DNA from: Steinernema hermaphroditum
Lineage: Eukaryota > Nematoda > Chromadorea > Rhabditida > Steinernematidae
Length of the DNA stretch: 64,000 nt
NCBI GenBank assembly: GCA_030435675.1
Contig: CM059622.1
Span: 10,416,001-10,480,000 of the forward strand
Direction: 5' to 3'
Position numbers and translations under genes: made by a program. Shown one piece after another: positions 33,392 to 45,402 of this stretch. The notes under the pieces were generated by a model. The model was given only the letters and a program-made list of their open reading frames with translations, was not told the DNA's origin and searched no databases. Positions within the stretch are counted from its first letter, which is position 1. Each line of letters starts with the position of its first letter.

Positions 33392-36300
33392 TTACTCTCT
33401 TACCACTTCGTAGTTGTTTTCCGTTTGAGCGCTTTGACGGACGCTCAGATCTTTGAACACTGATTTCATCTTCATTACTGTTTCCGTAAAGGTTGGACGC
33501 TTGGCCGGCGACTCTTCCCAACACAGCAGCATCAGTCGGTGGTATCTAGGCGTTGTCAGTGGGTTTCAGCGGGCTACAGTATCCTACATCAGAGAAGGCC
33601 AGTACTCCTGAAGTGGAAGTCTTTCTCCCCTGCGCAGCCTCAAGAGGAGATCCTCCTGGGAGACGCCCTTCCACGGGGGAAATCCGCGAGTCATCAATTC
33701 CCAGAGCAGGTTTCCGAAGGCCCAAACGTCCGATTTCGTGGAGAACTGAAAAGGCGCCTTGAGGTGTCCAGGAAGGGAAGACCCACGTGGCCCTCGGCCA
33801 GGGCTTCGATGGAGAGGGTGCTCAGGGGGAGGGGCCGACTGGTCCTCACTTGGTAGCCGGCTTCTTCTTCGTTCGCGAAACGCGAGAGACCGAAGTCGGC
33901 GACGCACACGTGGAGGTCGTCGTCGAGCCTAAGGAAACACCTTCTTGGGGGACAGGAGGGGGCGCCTACATGCAGTTCCTCGCGGCCAGATCGCGGTGGA
34001 TGACGTTCTTCGAGTGGATGTACTCCATCCCCTCGGCCACCTCGAGTCCGAACCCGAGCAGTTGTCCCAGTGTGATCATCTAAACAGTACGCTTTCGAAA
34101 GATCCTTGGCCATCGACGGTACATTTCTTTTGTCGCTTATGTAGTTGTGCAGATCTCCACGTGACATGTACTTTGTCACCAGAATGGTTGGGTAATGGCG
34201 TTCTGTGTCGAAGCAGATGCCGACGAACTCGAGGACTCTCGGGTGTTCCAGAACGGACATCGCCTTCGCTTCCCGCAGAAAGTCGCCCGTGCACGTTGAT
34301 CTCAGGTCGTTGACTGTTTTGCAGGCTACTAAGCCCTTCTTGTACATCCCTTTGTACACTTGTCCATAATGCCCTAAAGAACCTGGTCACTTTCCATATC
34401 GGACTGCTTACCATGTCCTATCGGATTGCAATCAATCGCGAGTTCTTTGTAGTTGATTCTTTTCCCCTTTCCGAAGCTCTGAAGCAGAGTGAGATAACTT
34501 TGGCCACAGGCTTCGTATCCCTGAAGTGGTGGCGCCTGCACGAGGGGGTATCCCTGACTTAGGGGGCTGTAAGTGACCGCCAACACCTCCGACGATCTCC
34601 TCTGAACCGCTCAGAGATTAACATTCCCGTACAAGTCCGTTTCGAACCTTGTTCCATCTCCTCAGTGCCACAACCAGCAGAACGAGTACGGCTACGATTG
34701 CACTCAAAGCAACGCCGGACATCTTCAGGAAGAACCTAAACTGGGGCCAGATTACCGTATTTCCACAGGCTCTCATACGTCAGCTCATGTCCTGATTCAG
34801 GCGCCTCGTTGTCTGCTTTAGTTGTGCTCTCTGGAGCTGTGGAAATCTGAAGAGAATCGTTGTCGGGGCACTTGCCCACGAACAAGTCGGCGTTCGGACA
34901 GATTCCTTGCACGTTCCTCGGAAGACTAAACCCTTCTTCGCCGCCCGTTCGGCACCAAACGCAGTCCAGAGGATCTGCTTCCACTTGGCGCAGCATCTGG
35001 GAGCACTTCTTGTAGAGATCTCTGCACGTGATGGGCTGGATTTCGACCTACAATACACAAGTAGTGACCTCACACTGACTGAAACAAACGGAGTCGTTTC
35101 TGCTGAAGAAGAGCGCCTTGGAGAAGGAGTCGAAGACCATCGGGATCGCGTCGATTCCTACCGTATGCCACACGCTTCTGATGCTCGACACATGGGGTAT
35201 GGAGAGGTAGAGGCCCGCATCGTCGCCTCTCATACGATCGACGCGAGAAGATCCATTGGAGAACCTCCTCAGAACGAAGGTAGAATCACTCTCGGAGTGC
35301 TCGATGACGGATACGAGGTCGCTCTGGAGGAGGTTGAGGCTGTAGAAGTTGGCGGAGCCCTGGAGGGGGGTGAAGTTCTCGAGCCAGCAGTGGCGGTCGT
35401 CGTGGGACTCGTAGCGGTGAAGGGAGCAGACGTCGATGGCCGAGGAGGTGGACTGAACACCGTCCTAGTCACTTCATCACGGAATCTTACGTCTATGCAT
35501 TTCCTACACAGGCTGAACCCTCCATTGAAGTCCTTTGATGTAATGTTGCATTCGGGATGACTGCCCGGGTGGCGACATTTCTAAAGAAACGCGATTTCTC
35601 TCTTTCTCTATTTCGATGGCTACCTTCAGATTGACATCTGTGATATTCTGACAAATGTTCCAGGTCTCCTTGAATCTGTCCACGATGTCGTCGAGCATAA
35701 AGTGGCAGATGGAGGCGATGTTCGAGGGAGGTGAACCGACAACTACGGTCACTATTCCGTTGAATTCTTCGTAGTAGGAGCCCAGCGCAGTGTTGCCAGC
35801 TATGCAAGTGGTCGATTCTAGAAGTCGGGCACCACCTTACACTCAGAATCACAACTCAAAGTGATTTCCGTCTTCGATTCCAAGTGCGTCGTTCGGTCGG
35901 CGTCACACACTCTCAGAACTCTAATGCTTCTTCTGTACTCCGTGCAGTCTCCTGGCTTCGTGGACAAGAGACAAGAAGGCTCGTGGCGCCGCTCGGCACT
36001 TCCCAAGAAGTAGGTGAACCCATCATCGTGGAAACTCCCCACGAGAGACTGATCCCGAATGGCGGAGCCCTCCATGTCGTCCGCTTGCTGCATTGGGTAT
36101 ATCGGGCTGAATCCATTAGATACGGTAGAACGATAGATCCAGCCCACCCTGAGTTCTCCTCTTCTGAGATCTCTAACTTTACAGTCGACGCGTTTCCTTT
36201 CGTGTCGACGAACCTGACGGTTAAGTAGGCGTCTCCGAGGACGCACTCCACAGAGGCCATCTTCCGCCCACTTCTGCTCACGTAGTACCCCTGGCAGTGA

Positions 36301-36743
36301 TGGGTTCCGTTCGGTTTGAGGTAACACAGCCTAGACAGAGCTACAGTAGTCCAGAAGCACCTCCAAACAGGGCATGCAGCGTTGGGAAATAGAGAAACCT
36401 GGCTTTCACTGGTATTACTTCTATTGGTAAATTTCAACGGCATGGGCATAGTAGCCCCAGATGTAACACAAATCTCTTACCAGCAGGCGTCGGTGTCACA
36501 GTAGGTCAACTTTGACTGGTTAATAAGCCTAAGATGGCCAATATTACTAGAGGAGGTGCTTCTCGCAATTTTATAAAGAGAGAGCGAGAGATCAACATTC
36601 GTTCCGTTGTGGCGGTGGACGGCGACAAATCCAGCTCTGCCTGTGGCCACGAGGTCGTGAAAGGCGGACAAGCGCTGAATCCTGTCCACGTCGGTTGAGA
36701 TCGAACGGACGAAGGAGAAGACGGCAAAAAGAAGCAGCAACAT
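33392..36743 (-). CDS. Sema-PSI receptor tyrosine kinase, MET/SVH-2-like, copy A
   Basis: First of three tandem paralogues, roughly 900 residues in about a dozen exons. A signal peptide ([17 protein letters not shown]) is followed by a divergent Sema domain: LTYCDTDAC, then [30 protein letters not shown] and [15 protein letters not shown]-type cysteine cluster (DPLDCVWC) precedes the membrane helix [20 protein letters not shown]. The kinase has a split P-loop (PIGHG then YGQV), the lysine in VACKT, alpha[17 protein letters not shown], a DFG in [28 protein letters not shown] and [14 protein letters not shown]; all catalytic landmarks appear intact. The tail ends NYEVVRE, stop at 33392-33394. 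MET/RON-family receptors bind ligand through Sema; C. elegans relatives are svh-2 and F11E6.8. Compared with copies B and C, the N-terminus and ectodomain are the most diverged. A CTTTTCAG acceptor lies 13 nt before the ATG. Confidence 0.85.
33560..34080 (-). repeat. Kinase C-lobe block shared by all three receptors (A)
   Basis: Nearly identical to 37335-37855 and 41018-41540, including the introns. The 3'-terminal exon just downstream is clearly diverged from B and C, so the shared block has a sharp edge near 33540. Confidence 0.85.
36060..36368 (-). repeat. Sema-domain block shared by all three receptors (A)
   Basis: Matches about 39830-40136 and 43485-43790 at most positions, introns included. 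Copy A differs more than B and C differ from each other. The signal-peptide exon just upstream is not shared by copy A at this level. Confidence 0.8.
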
Positions 36744-37135
36744 TACGTCACATCCTGAAAAGGAAAGAGTCGATCGAAGACGTCCTGAGTAAACAGTTCA
36801 CGGAGGGGGTGTCAGATTGGCGACCTTCGAGTCATAGGGAAGCTTCCACACACGGTCTTAGAGAACGAAGACAGCACAGCGGGCAGTTCTGGGCAGAGGT
36901 TCATTTATCTGATAACGTGATGAATCATCGTTGTCGGATCCGAGGGAGTTGTGATTGTCCTTTGCAGTGTGTTTCAAAACGAAAGGCAAAGGTACTATAT
37001 GTCACGAATCAGTTACATACAGTGCTATACACAATAAAATGGAAACATAAGTTTCATTTCAGCTTTTTACGAAAACCATTGTTTAACTAACAAGAAGACG
37101 AGTCGGAATGATCCGCGAATCTTCTGAAGTTGGGC
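36744..37135. promoter_or_regulatory. Spacer between receptor copies A and B
   Basis: Only about 390 bp separate the start of copy A from the stop of copy B, so promoter and upstream terminator must fit here unless the genes are co-transcribed. It differs from the B-C spacer by eye, so the spacers were not homogenised along with the kinase block. Confidence 0.4.
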
Positions 37136-40100
37136 TTAACATTTTGAAATACGGTCATGCTTCCAATAGTACGTCCTTACCACTTCGTAGTTCGTGTCGA
37201 TGAGAGCTTGTTGTCGCCCCTTCAGTTCCTCGAGGACCGAGCCCATTTCGGCCAGGATTTCTGAGGACGTGGGACGATCCTCCGGCGACTCTTCCCAGCA
37301 CGGCAGCATCAGACGGTGGTATCTAGGCGTTGCCAGTGGGTTCGCATGGGGTACAGTATCCTACATCAGAGAAGGCCAGTACTCCTGGAGTGGGAGTCTT
37401 TCTCCCCTGCGCAGCCTCAAGAGGAGATCCTCCTGGGAGACGCCCTTCCACGGGGGAAATCCGCGAGTCATCAATTCCCAGAGCAGGTTTCCGAAGGCCC
37501 AAACGTCCGATTTCGTGGAGAACTGAAAAGGCGCCTTGAGGTGTCCAGGAAGGGAAGACCCACGTGGCCCTCGGCCAGGGCTTCAATGGAGAGGGTGCTC
37601 AGGGGGAGGGGCCGACTGTTCCTCACTTGGTAGCCGGCTTCTTCTTCGTTCGCGAAACGCGAGAGACCGAAGTCGGCGACGCACACGTGGAGGTCGTCGT
37701 CGAGCCTAGGGAAACACCTTCCTGGGGGACAGGAGGGGACGCCTACATGCAGTTCCTTGAGGCCAGATCGCGGTGGATGACGTTCTTCGAGTGGATGTAC
37801 TCCATCCCCTCGGCCACCTCGAGTCCGAACCCGAGCAGTTGTCCCAGTGTGATCAGCTTAAGGGCACTATGTTGAGTGTAAATGTGTGTATGAGCTACAT
37901 TACGTTGTTCGTATCTTTGACATACTGGCATAGGTCTCCGTGAATCATGTATCTAGTGACCAGAACTGTCGGGCGACTGGGTAGTTCCCGATCGAAGCAG
38001 ATGCCGATGAACTCGAGGACTCTCGGATGGTCCAGAACGGACATCGCCCTTGCCTCCCTCAAGAAGTCTTCGGTTCCCGATGCGCTCCAATCCGATATCG
38101 TCTTGCACGCAACTATAGTCTGCCCTCCACGGCTCTTGTAAATTCCTCTGTAGACCTGTCCGTATCGACCTAGGCGCCACTCTCACTTTATTGCTTGATG
38201 GATACTCACCTTCTCCTATAGGATTCGACTCCATCACCAAATCGTCGTAATTTATCCTTTTATCGCTGCTTTCGAAAAGTAAACGGTAGGCGTCAGAATA
38301 GGCGCCCCCGAATGTCTCGTAAGGCAAGCTTTGATCAACGAGACATCCTGGGTAGTTTCTGTCTTCGATCGCTTCTGCGTGGGGCTTCTGAACAGCTTTA
38401 GGAAGGGGACGTTTTTCCAAAATGCGAACCTTTTTCCATCGCCACAAGAAGTAGGCCATCACCAAAAGCACCACGATGGCCGCAGTTCCTCCTACACTTA
38501 TGGCAATCTTGATCGCAGGACCTTCCTCTGCTGGTTGCGCGGCATTCTTGGAGTCCTCTGGACACTTGTCGACGAAGATGTTCGAGTCGGGACAGCTCAA
38601 ACCTGGCTCATTTGACTTCTTAGGACGACTAAACCCCTTGGTTTCACTTAGTTGACACCACTCGCACTTCAGTGGATCTCTCTCCTTCGTGGAGGGAATC
38701 TGCGTACACGCCTTGTACAGAGAGTTGCACGTGATGGGTTGGATTTCAACCTAAACAATTCGGATGAACTATAGTAGGGCAGGAAACCCTTGTGTGTATG
38801 TACCGAATCGCTTCTGCAATAGAAGATCGCATTGGAAGAGGAGTCGAAGACGAGGGGAACTGCATCAACTCTCGCAGCGCTCCACACGACACTACTGTAG
38901 GTGGGGTCTCCCAGATCTCCGAATTCGTCGCCCATGATCCGCTCGACTGCAGAGGACCCGTTGGAGGCTCTCAGAAGCATGAACATAGATCTAGTTGCCT
39001 TGTGATTGATGATCGATATCAATTTGCTTCCGTTCAGGTGAAGGCTAAAAAGGAAGTGGTTAGTGTGTCATTGGCACAGCCCGACCTCATCATAAGATCG
39101 CCCAGAAGAGGGGCAAAGACCTCGAGCCAGTAGCGACGGTTACTGTATGATTCAAATTGCTTGAGCGTGCAGACTTCCGAAGGATAAGTCGCTGACTTGA
39201 ATATATCAGACGTACTGTATCACGACTCAGATCTACTCACATCGACGTACTTCCTGCACAGAGCATAGTCCCCGCTGGAGTTTCTGGATGTGATCCTGCA
39301 CTCCAAAGAGATCGAGTTTCGGCATTTCTGAACACATCGCTAGGTGGACCTGCTCGAGTTGTGGTAGTACCTCACGATCACTGGTAGTGACGTTCTGACA
39401 GATATTCCAGACCCTTTCGAACAAGTTCACGATGTCGTCTAGCTGATACGTGCAGATCCAGGCGGAATCTGACGAAGACGACCCGACGACTACGGTCACA
39501 GCCGCCTTGTACTCTCTATAGTGGGCGGCCAACACGGTGTCCCAAACTACGGTATCGTGGTCTACAACGACTGATGTTTAACGATAGCCAGCTCTTCAGT
39601 CTTGCAGCGAGAGTCGCAGGTCAAGGAGATCTCCACTTTCGACTCCAAAAGTTCCGTTTGATCGTCATCACAAACGCGCGCGATTCGAACGCTCTTCTTG
39701 AAATCCGTGCAGGCGTTAGGTCTGCTCGTGGTCAGACAAGCAGGTTCGTCGATACGGTCAGCGCTGACGACGAAGTAGGTGAAGCTGTTGTCGCGGAAAC
39801 TCGTGAGAAGGGCCTGATTCCTGATCCTCGTCCCTTCCATATCGTCTGCTTGCTGCCTTGGGTATATGGGGCTGAATCCATCAGATACGGTGGAACAGTA
39901 TATCTGGCCCACCCTGTGTTCTCCTCCTCTGAGATCGCGAACTTCACAGTCGACGCGTTTCCCTTCGTGTCGACGAACCTGACGGTTAAGTAGGCGTCTC
40001 CGAGGACGCACTCCACAGAGGCCATCTTCCGCCCACTTCTGCTCACGTAGTACCCCTGGCAGTGGTGGGTTCCGTTCGGTTTGAGGGAACATAACCTAGG

Positions 40101-40424
40101 GAGAGCTACAGTAGTCCAGAAGCATCGCCAAACATACCAGCAAGCGTCTTCCCCACAGTAGGTCAGTTTCGCTTTGGTGACGATCTTGAGGTGGAGAAGC
40201 CTGTCGGCAGATTCCAAGGAGCTGTTGGAGAGGGGAATCTCATATCGCGAGGTCGAGAAGTCGATGTTTGTCCCATTGTGGCGGTAAACACCGATGGAAT
40301 CGCTCCTTGCTATGGCCACGAGATCGCCGAGGGCGTCGAAACGTTGAATTCTTCCAGCGCTGGCCAAGATAGAAACAGTACAGAGGGTGGTCCACGATGC
40401 AAGTAAACATAATTTCAAAGTCAT
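37136..40424 (-). CDS. Sema-PSI receptor tyrosine kinase, MET/SVH-2-like, copy B
   Basis: Second tandem paralogue with the same layout. The signal peptide is [19 protein letters not shown], and the first exon (40424-40138) ends in CGEDACW. The Sema part contains [42 protein letters not shown] and [20 protein letters not shown]. The PSI segment reads DPLKCEWC. The membrane helix is [20 protein letters not shown] followed by LWRWKK. The kinase has GEG then RYGQVYRG across an intron, [49 protein letters not shown] and TKSDVWAFG. The tail reads DTNYEVV and then runs 14 residues further than copy C ([13 protein letters not shown]), stop at 37136-37138. Introns are about 40-55 bp and several contain TACNGTA. 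The gene lies 392 bp from copy A and 433 bp from copy C. Confidence 0.87.
37335..37855 (-). repeat. Kinase C-lobe block shared by all three receptors (B)
   Basis: Nearly identical to 33560-34080 and 41018-41540. With copy C the identity extends through the terminal exon to about 37180, where the two genes share the coding sequence up to NYEVV. Confidence 0.85.
39830..40330 (-). repeat. Sema block and first exon shared by copies B and C (B)
   Basis: Matches 43485-43985 with few differences by eye, including intron 1 with its TACTGTAG. Copy A shares only the part up to about 40136. Confidence 0.8.
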
Positions 40425-40857
40425 CGCATTTCGAAAGGAAAGCCGAAAAGCAAATTAGGACCTGCACAGAAAGCATCAACATTGCTTTGAAGAAAAACAA
40501 CGCCGAGCTGTTGGCAAACATCAGTGGGCGTTCGTATAGGGAGGGCCATAAAAATGGAATTTGAAGCGTAAACATCCGATATATTACAAAAGCGGCGCTA
40601 TTTGCTTGGCTGTGGAAGATAAGTCATGAACGTAGGGCCTTTGAAAAGCGTCTGATGACCGGAAGTGCGCGTTTTATCTTTATGTACTGATAAATGCTGT
40701 ACTGAAATGCGATTCCGTTGATTCCCAAGAGCTGTTTTATCAACCAATATGTACATTTATTACAGAATTACTCTGTTTTGAAAATAGGCGATTCGTTTGT
40801 CCTTACTTCTTGAAGTTGGGCTAAAATTTTTGTTTTGTGACAAAAATTATTCCGGTA
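40425..40857. promoter_or_regulatory. Spacer between receptor copies B and C
   Basis: About 430 bp without a gene, between the copy B start codon and the copy C stop codon. No shared element with the A-B spacer was noticed apart from the short TTCTTGAAGTTGGGCT (A-B spacer: TTCTGAAGTTGGGCT) just before the stop of copies B and C. Confidence 0.4.
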
Positions 40858-43800
40858 TCATACCACTTCGTAGTTCGTGTCGATGAGAGCTTGTTGTCGC
40901 CCCTTCAGCTCCTCGAGGACCGAGCCCATTTCGGCCAGGATTTCTGAGGACGTGGGACGACCCTCCGGCGACTCTTCCCAGCACGGCAGCATCAGACGGT
41001 GGTATCTAGGCGTTGCCAGTGGGTTCGCATGGGGTACAGTATCCTACATCAGAGAAGGCCAGTACTCCTGGAGTGGGAGTCTTTCTCCCCTGCGCAGCCT
41101 CAAGAGGAGATCCTCCTGGGAGACGCCCTTCCACGGGGGAAATCCGCGAGTCATCAATTCCCAGAGCAGGTTTCCGAAGGCCCAAACGTCCGATTTCGTG
41201 GAGAACTGAAAAGGCGCCTTGAGGTGTCCAGGAAGGGAAGACCCACGTGGCCCTCGGCCAGGGCTTCGATGGAGAGGGTGCTCAGGGGGAGGGGCCGACT
41301 GGTCCTCACTTGGTAGCCGGCTTCTTCTTCGTTCGCGAAACGCGAGAGACCGAAGTCGGCGACGCAAACGTGGAGGGCGTCGTCGAGCCTAAGGAAACAC
41401 CTTCTTGGGGGCAGAAGGGGGCGCCTACATGCAGTTCCTTGAGGCCAGATCGCGGTGAATGACGTTCTTCGAGTGGATGTACTCCATCCCCTCGGCCACC
41501 TCGAGTCCGAACCCGAGCAGCTGTCCCAGTGTGATCATCTAAACAGAACCGTCGCTCGGTGAAGAGCATCATCAAGACTACATTTTTCTTGTTCCTGAGG
41601 TACTGACATAGATCCCCGTGGGACATGTACTTTGTCACAAGAATCGTCGGTCTACAGTACCCCTCAGTGTCGAAGCAGATGCCGACGAACTCGAGGACTC
41701 TCGGGTGGTCCAGAATGGACATCGCCCTCGCTTCTCTCAGAAAATCGCCCGTGCACGTCGATCTCAAATCATTGACTGTTTTGCAGGCTACCGTAATCTC
41801 TCTGCCGTCTTTCTTGTAGGTGCCCTTATAGACCTGTCCATAGCGACCTACAAAATCCATCCTTTCTCGATTACCTAGCCGATGACTCACCTTCCCCTAT
41901 CGGGGGAAACTCCGTGACTAAATCGTTGTAGTCGATCTGCTTATTTGTGCTCTCGAATAGATTACGGTAGGCGAAGTATGCAGCGCTGCAGGCTTCGTAG
42001 AGCTGTGGGAACACAGAAGCGTGGGCAAAGGGATATCTGTCGATGTCCTCTACTTTCCTTTCTCCTCTCTTCTGAACCTTTTGGATCCGAAGACAAGACC
42101 AGGAACGTACCTTTTTGTACCTCCAGACGAAGTAGGCGACTGCGATAAGGAGGACCAGGGCGGTGGTCACACTCAGTACGACGACGACAGGATCGGCCAC
42201 TGGAGAGTGGCTCCCTTGACAGGTGTCGACTGAGAGACTCGGCTCAGGACAGCTCGCAGAGCGGCTAAATCCCTCGTCACCGAGCTGGCACCACACGCAG
42301 TTCAAATGGTCTTCGGCACTTCGCGGTGGAACGTCGCCACAAGACTTGTACAGAGCTTCACATGCGACCGGCTGTGCTTCGACCTAAGGGGGTTTTCGGT
42401 AGATACACTTAAGGGCGCTTACACTTTTGCTTCTTTTTCCAGTGTATTGTCCCAAAACCCTACTTACTGAATCATTTCTGATGAAGAAGACGGCTCTGAA
42501 GAGATGGTTGTACTGCACGGTCACAGCGTCGACTCCGGCGACGTTCCACACACTTCTTCCCGCCTTGTTGGCACCGCTGATGACGCGATCGATTCGAGAA
42601 GATCCCCCGGCTGTCTTGCTGAGGGTGAAGTAGGACTCGCTCCGCACGTGATAGATGAACGACACCAACTGGTTCTGATAGAGATTCAGGCTGGAAGGAC
42701 CGTGCTGGGTGAATCTTGGTGACACGGTACCTCAGCTGGAGCGCCCCGTGGAATGGCTGGAAGTTTTCAAGCCAGAAATGAGTGTCGCCGAGAGAATACT
42801 TCTTCTTGTACTCCTGCAGGGAGCAGATCTCGATGGAAGAACTGGAGATGTTCTGAAAGGCCCTGATGCTTGACCTCAGGATGCACCTACAGTCGAGTAT
42901 CTGTTGCACAAACTGAATGTCCCCGCCAAGTTCTTCGTTGAAATTTTGCACTCTCCGTAAGCGGCATATTCTCTGCAGGTCTAAATCGATCCACGATCCA
43001 TCCAGAAGTCCTCGCCACTCACCTGGCGATTGTTAGAAGTGACCTTTTGGCAGACGTCCCAAGTGGCCTTCGAGTGCCTCGCGAGGTCTCTGAGCAGAAA
43101 GTCGCAAACCGAGGCGACGTTTGAGGCCGTCGACGCGAAGACGACGCTCAGGAAGCCGTCACGTTCGCCGTTGTAAGTGGCGGCCACCGCCGTGTCCCAA
43201 GCTACGTACTCATCTACAGAAGGCTCTGTATGCCACCGGGATGGAAACATGAAATCTTACGGACACCGCCGCATTCTAAGGAGACCTCCACCTTTGATTC
43301 GAGGTGTTCGGTCTCGTCGAAGTCACAAATCCTCATCACTCGGACACTTTTCTCGAAGGTCGCACAAACATTGGAAGTGTTGGATATGATGCACGCGGGC
43401 TCGTTAATCCGCTCTGAGCTTCCGACGAAGTATGTGAAGCTGTTGTCGCGAAAGCTCGTGAGAAGGGCCTGATTCCTGATCCTCGTCTCTTCCATATCGT
43501 CTGCTTGCTGCCTTGGGTATATCGGGCTGAATCCATCAGATACGGTGGAACAGTATATCTGGCCCACCCTGTGTTCTCCTCCTCTGAGATCGCGAACTTC
43601 ACAGTCGACGCGTTTCCCTTCGTGTCGACGAACCTGACGGTTAAGTAGGCGTCTCCGAGGACGCACTCCGCAGAGGCCATCTTCCGCCCACTTCTGCTCA
43701 CGTAGTACCCCTGGCAGTGGTGGGTTCCGGTCGATTTGAGGGCACACAGCCTAGGCAGAGCTACAGTAGTCCAGAGGCATCGCCAAACCTACCAGCAAGC

Positions 43801-44076
43801 GTCTTCCCCACAGTAGGTCAGTTTCGCTTTGGTGACGATCTTGAGGTGGAGAAGCCTGTCGGCAGATTCCAAGGAGCTGTTGGAGAGGGGAATCTCATAT
43901 CGCGAGGTCGAGAAGTCGATGTTTGTCCCATTGTGGCGGTAAACACCGATGGAATCGCTCCTTGCTATGGCCACGAAATTATCAAAAACTGCAAAGCGCT
44001 GAATCCTTCCGTCGTTCGAGAGGGAACGAGCAAGGCTGCTCATAAAGAGAACGAGGAGAATTCGAAGAGTCAGCAT
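40858..44076 (-). CDS. Sema-PSI receptor tyrosine kinase, MET/SVH-2-like, copy C
   Basis: Third paralogue. The signal peptide is [20 protein letters not shown]. The Sema part contains [54 protein letters not shown] and [20 protein letters not shown]. The PSI segment is [14 protein letters not shown]; the membrane helix is [20 protein letters not shown] followed by VWRYKK. The kinase has a P-loop split by an intron (GEG then RYGQVYKG), [38 protein letters not shown] and [15 protein letters not shown]. The protein ends exactly at DTNYEVV (stop 40858-40860), which suggests this is the ancestral tail and that copies A and B have run-on ends. Kinase landmarks are intact. The Tyr in the shared NYEVV tail is a candidate docking site by position only. 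Confidence 0.86.
41018..41540 (-). repeat. Kinase C-lobe block shared by all three receptors (C)
   Basis: Nearly identical to the blocks in copies A and B. The 43-bp intron inside the kinase (GTGGGTCTTCC...CTTTTCAG) is the same in all three, so the similarity is not due to protein-level selection. Confidence 0.85.
43485..43985 (-). repeat. Sema block and first exon shared by copies B and C (C)
   Basis: Counterpart of 39830-40330. The signal-peptide codons beyond about 43985 diverge between B and C. Confidence 0.8.
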
Positions 44077-45402
44077 GCTTTCATGTCGAAGATTGAAATG
44101 ATCGAACCGACTGAAGATCGTCCTCCCAGAAAAACAAATGGCTGTGGGCAAACAGTTCGAGGGCGTCAGAAATGTGGGCTCCACCTATCGTTCAAAAACG
44201 AAAACATTCCGAGGGCGAAAAATAATGGAGAGGCGTGCAACGATAGGTATGGTACAGCTCAATGCGACTCTGACAAGCCAAAAAGTGGCCACTCGGGGAA
44301 TGGCCATAGATGTCCTCGACGAATGGTTATTTTAAGGCGATTTGTAGGCATTTGGACTCATGAGTAGATAGGGGATCTTTGATTCGAAAAGTGCTGGAAA
44401 AGCAAAATTACTAAAGGAAGGAATGTCGCCACATATTTACATTCACAAGCTATAACCAGCTTTTATGACCAGAATACAAAATCCGTTTTGGAGATCCGGC
44501 TTCTAAGGTCTCCCGGAGGTTTAATGACCAACTTTGGCAGACTTCCAACTTTAAGACTTTCTTTTGGACGGTTACTGTAACATCCACGCGAATTTTTTTT
44601 GCATTTTCAAAATAGTCATCATTTTGCCTGACAGAGTTCGGAAACACATTGATAATACACTTTCTGATGTTTTAGGCACTAAAAGGTTCCCACGATAACG
44701 TCACTTTGCACGCAGAGTCGCGACAATCCATCTTTGTTACGAACATTCCAGTCGCCGCTCCATATTGTCTTCGTGATCAGATAATTTAGCGCAATTTCTG
44801 CCATCTTCTCGTGTTCGTTTTCACTCTCTTCTTCGGAGTTTCGTGTTTCACACCTCTTGTTTATCGCTCTCCACTGCACGCAAATGGAAACCAGCGCTGA
44901 TAAGCGGCGTGCAGTGTTGCAATTGCCTGCACCATTTCTGGCGGTACGCGCCGGAGTTCCAGACACATCGACCGATTTCGAAACGTTTTCCTCGTTGTCT
45001 AGTCTATGCCTTAAGGTTTCTCTATCTGTCTCGTCCTCATTTTTTCTCCCCAAATCGTGGACACTCTCTCGCGGCCGTCGGCAAGGCGTTCCTCTGAATT
45101 TTCGCAATAGAATCGCCTAGCCGACGTGTACCAATAGCCGCATTAGACGTCCTCTAAATGGCCTTCCCGTGGAAACACGCGGAAACATCCCGTATATTCG
45201 ATAGGAATCCCTTTTTTGATCGTCCAGATGTTTACGCTTCTTTTCTTTTTGTATATCGCTGCTTTGCACGCCGCGTTTCCTCGACTGTTTGTGGTGCGGT
45301 CGCCGCCACTCCTCGAACTTATGCGCGTCACTCGCTCGCCATATCGATCGGCTGCATAACCATCCAGTTCCAGCTGACGCTCAACTCCAGATCTCCGGCA
45401 AA
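44077..45402. other. Intergenic region between receptor C and the Argonaute
   Basis: The divergent starts of receptor C and the Argonaute gene face this region, so both promoters should lie here. A minus-strand frame open over about 142 codons (45107-44679) has no ATG at its start and no recognisable motif. I found no other gene-like structure. Confidence 0.4.

Noticed and set aside
44679..45107. Minus-strand frame open for 142 codons
   Set aside because: It has no ATG at its start, no splice context and no recognisable motif; a frame this long can occur by chance in this composition.
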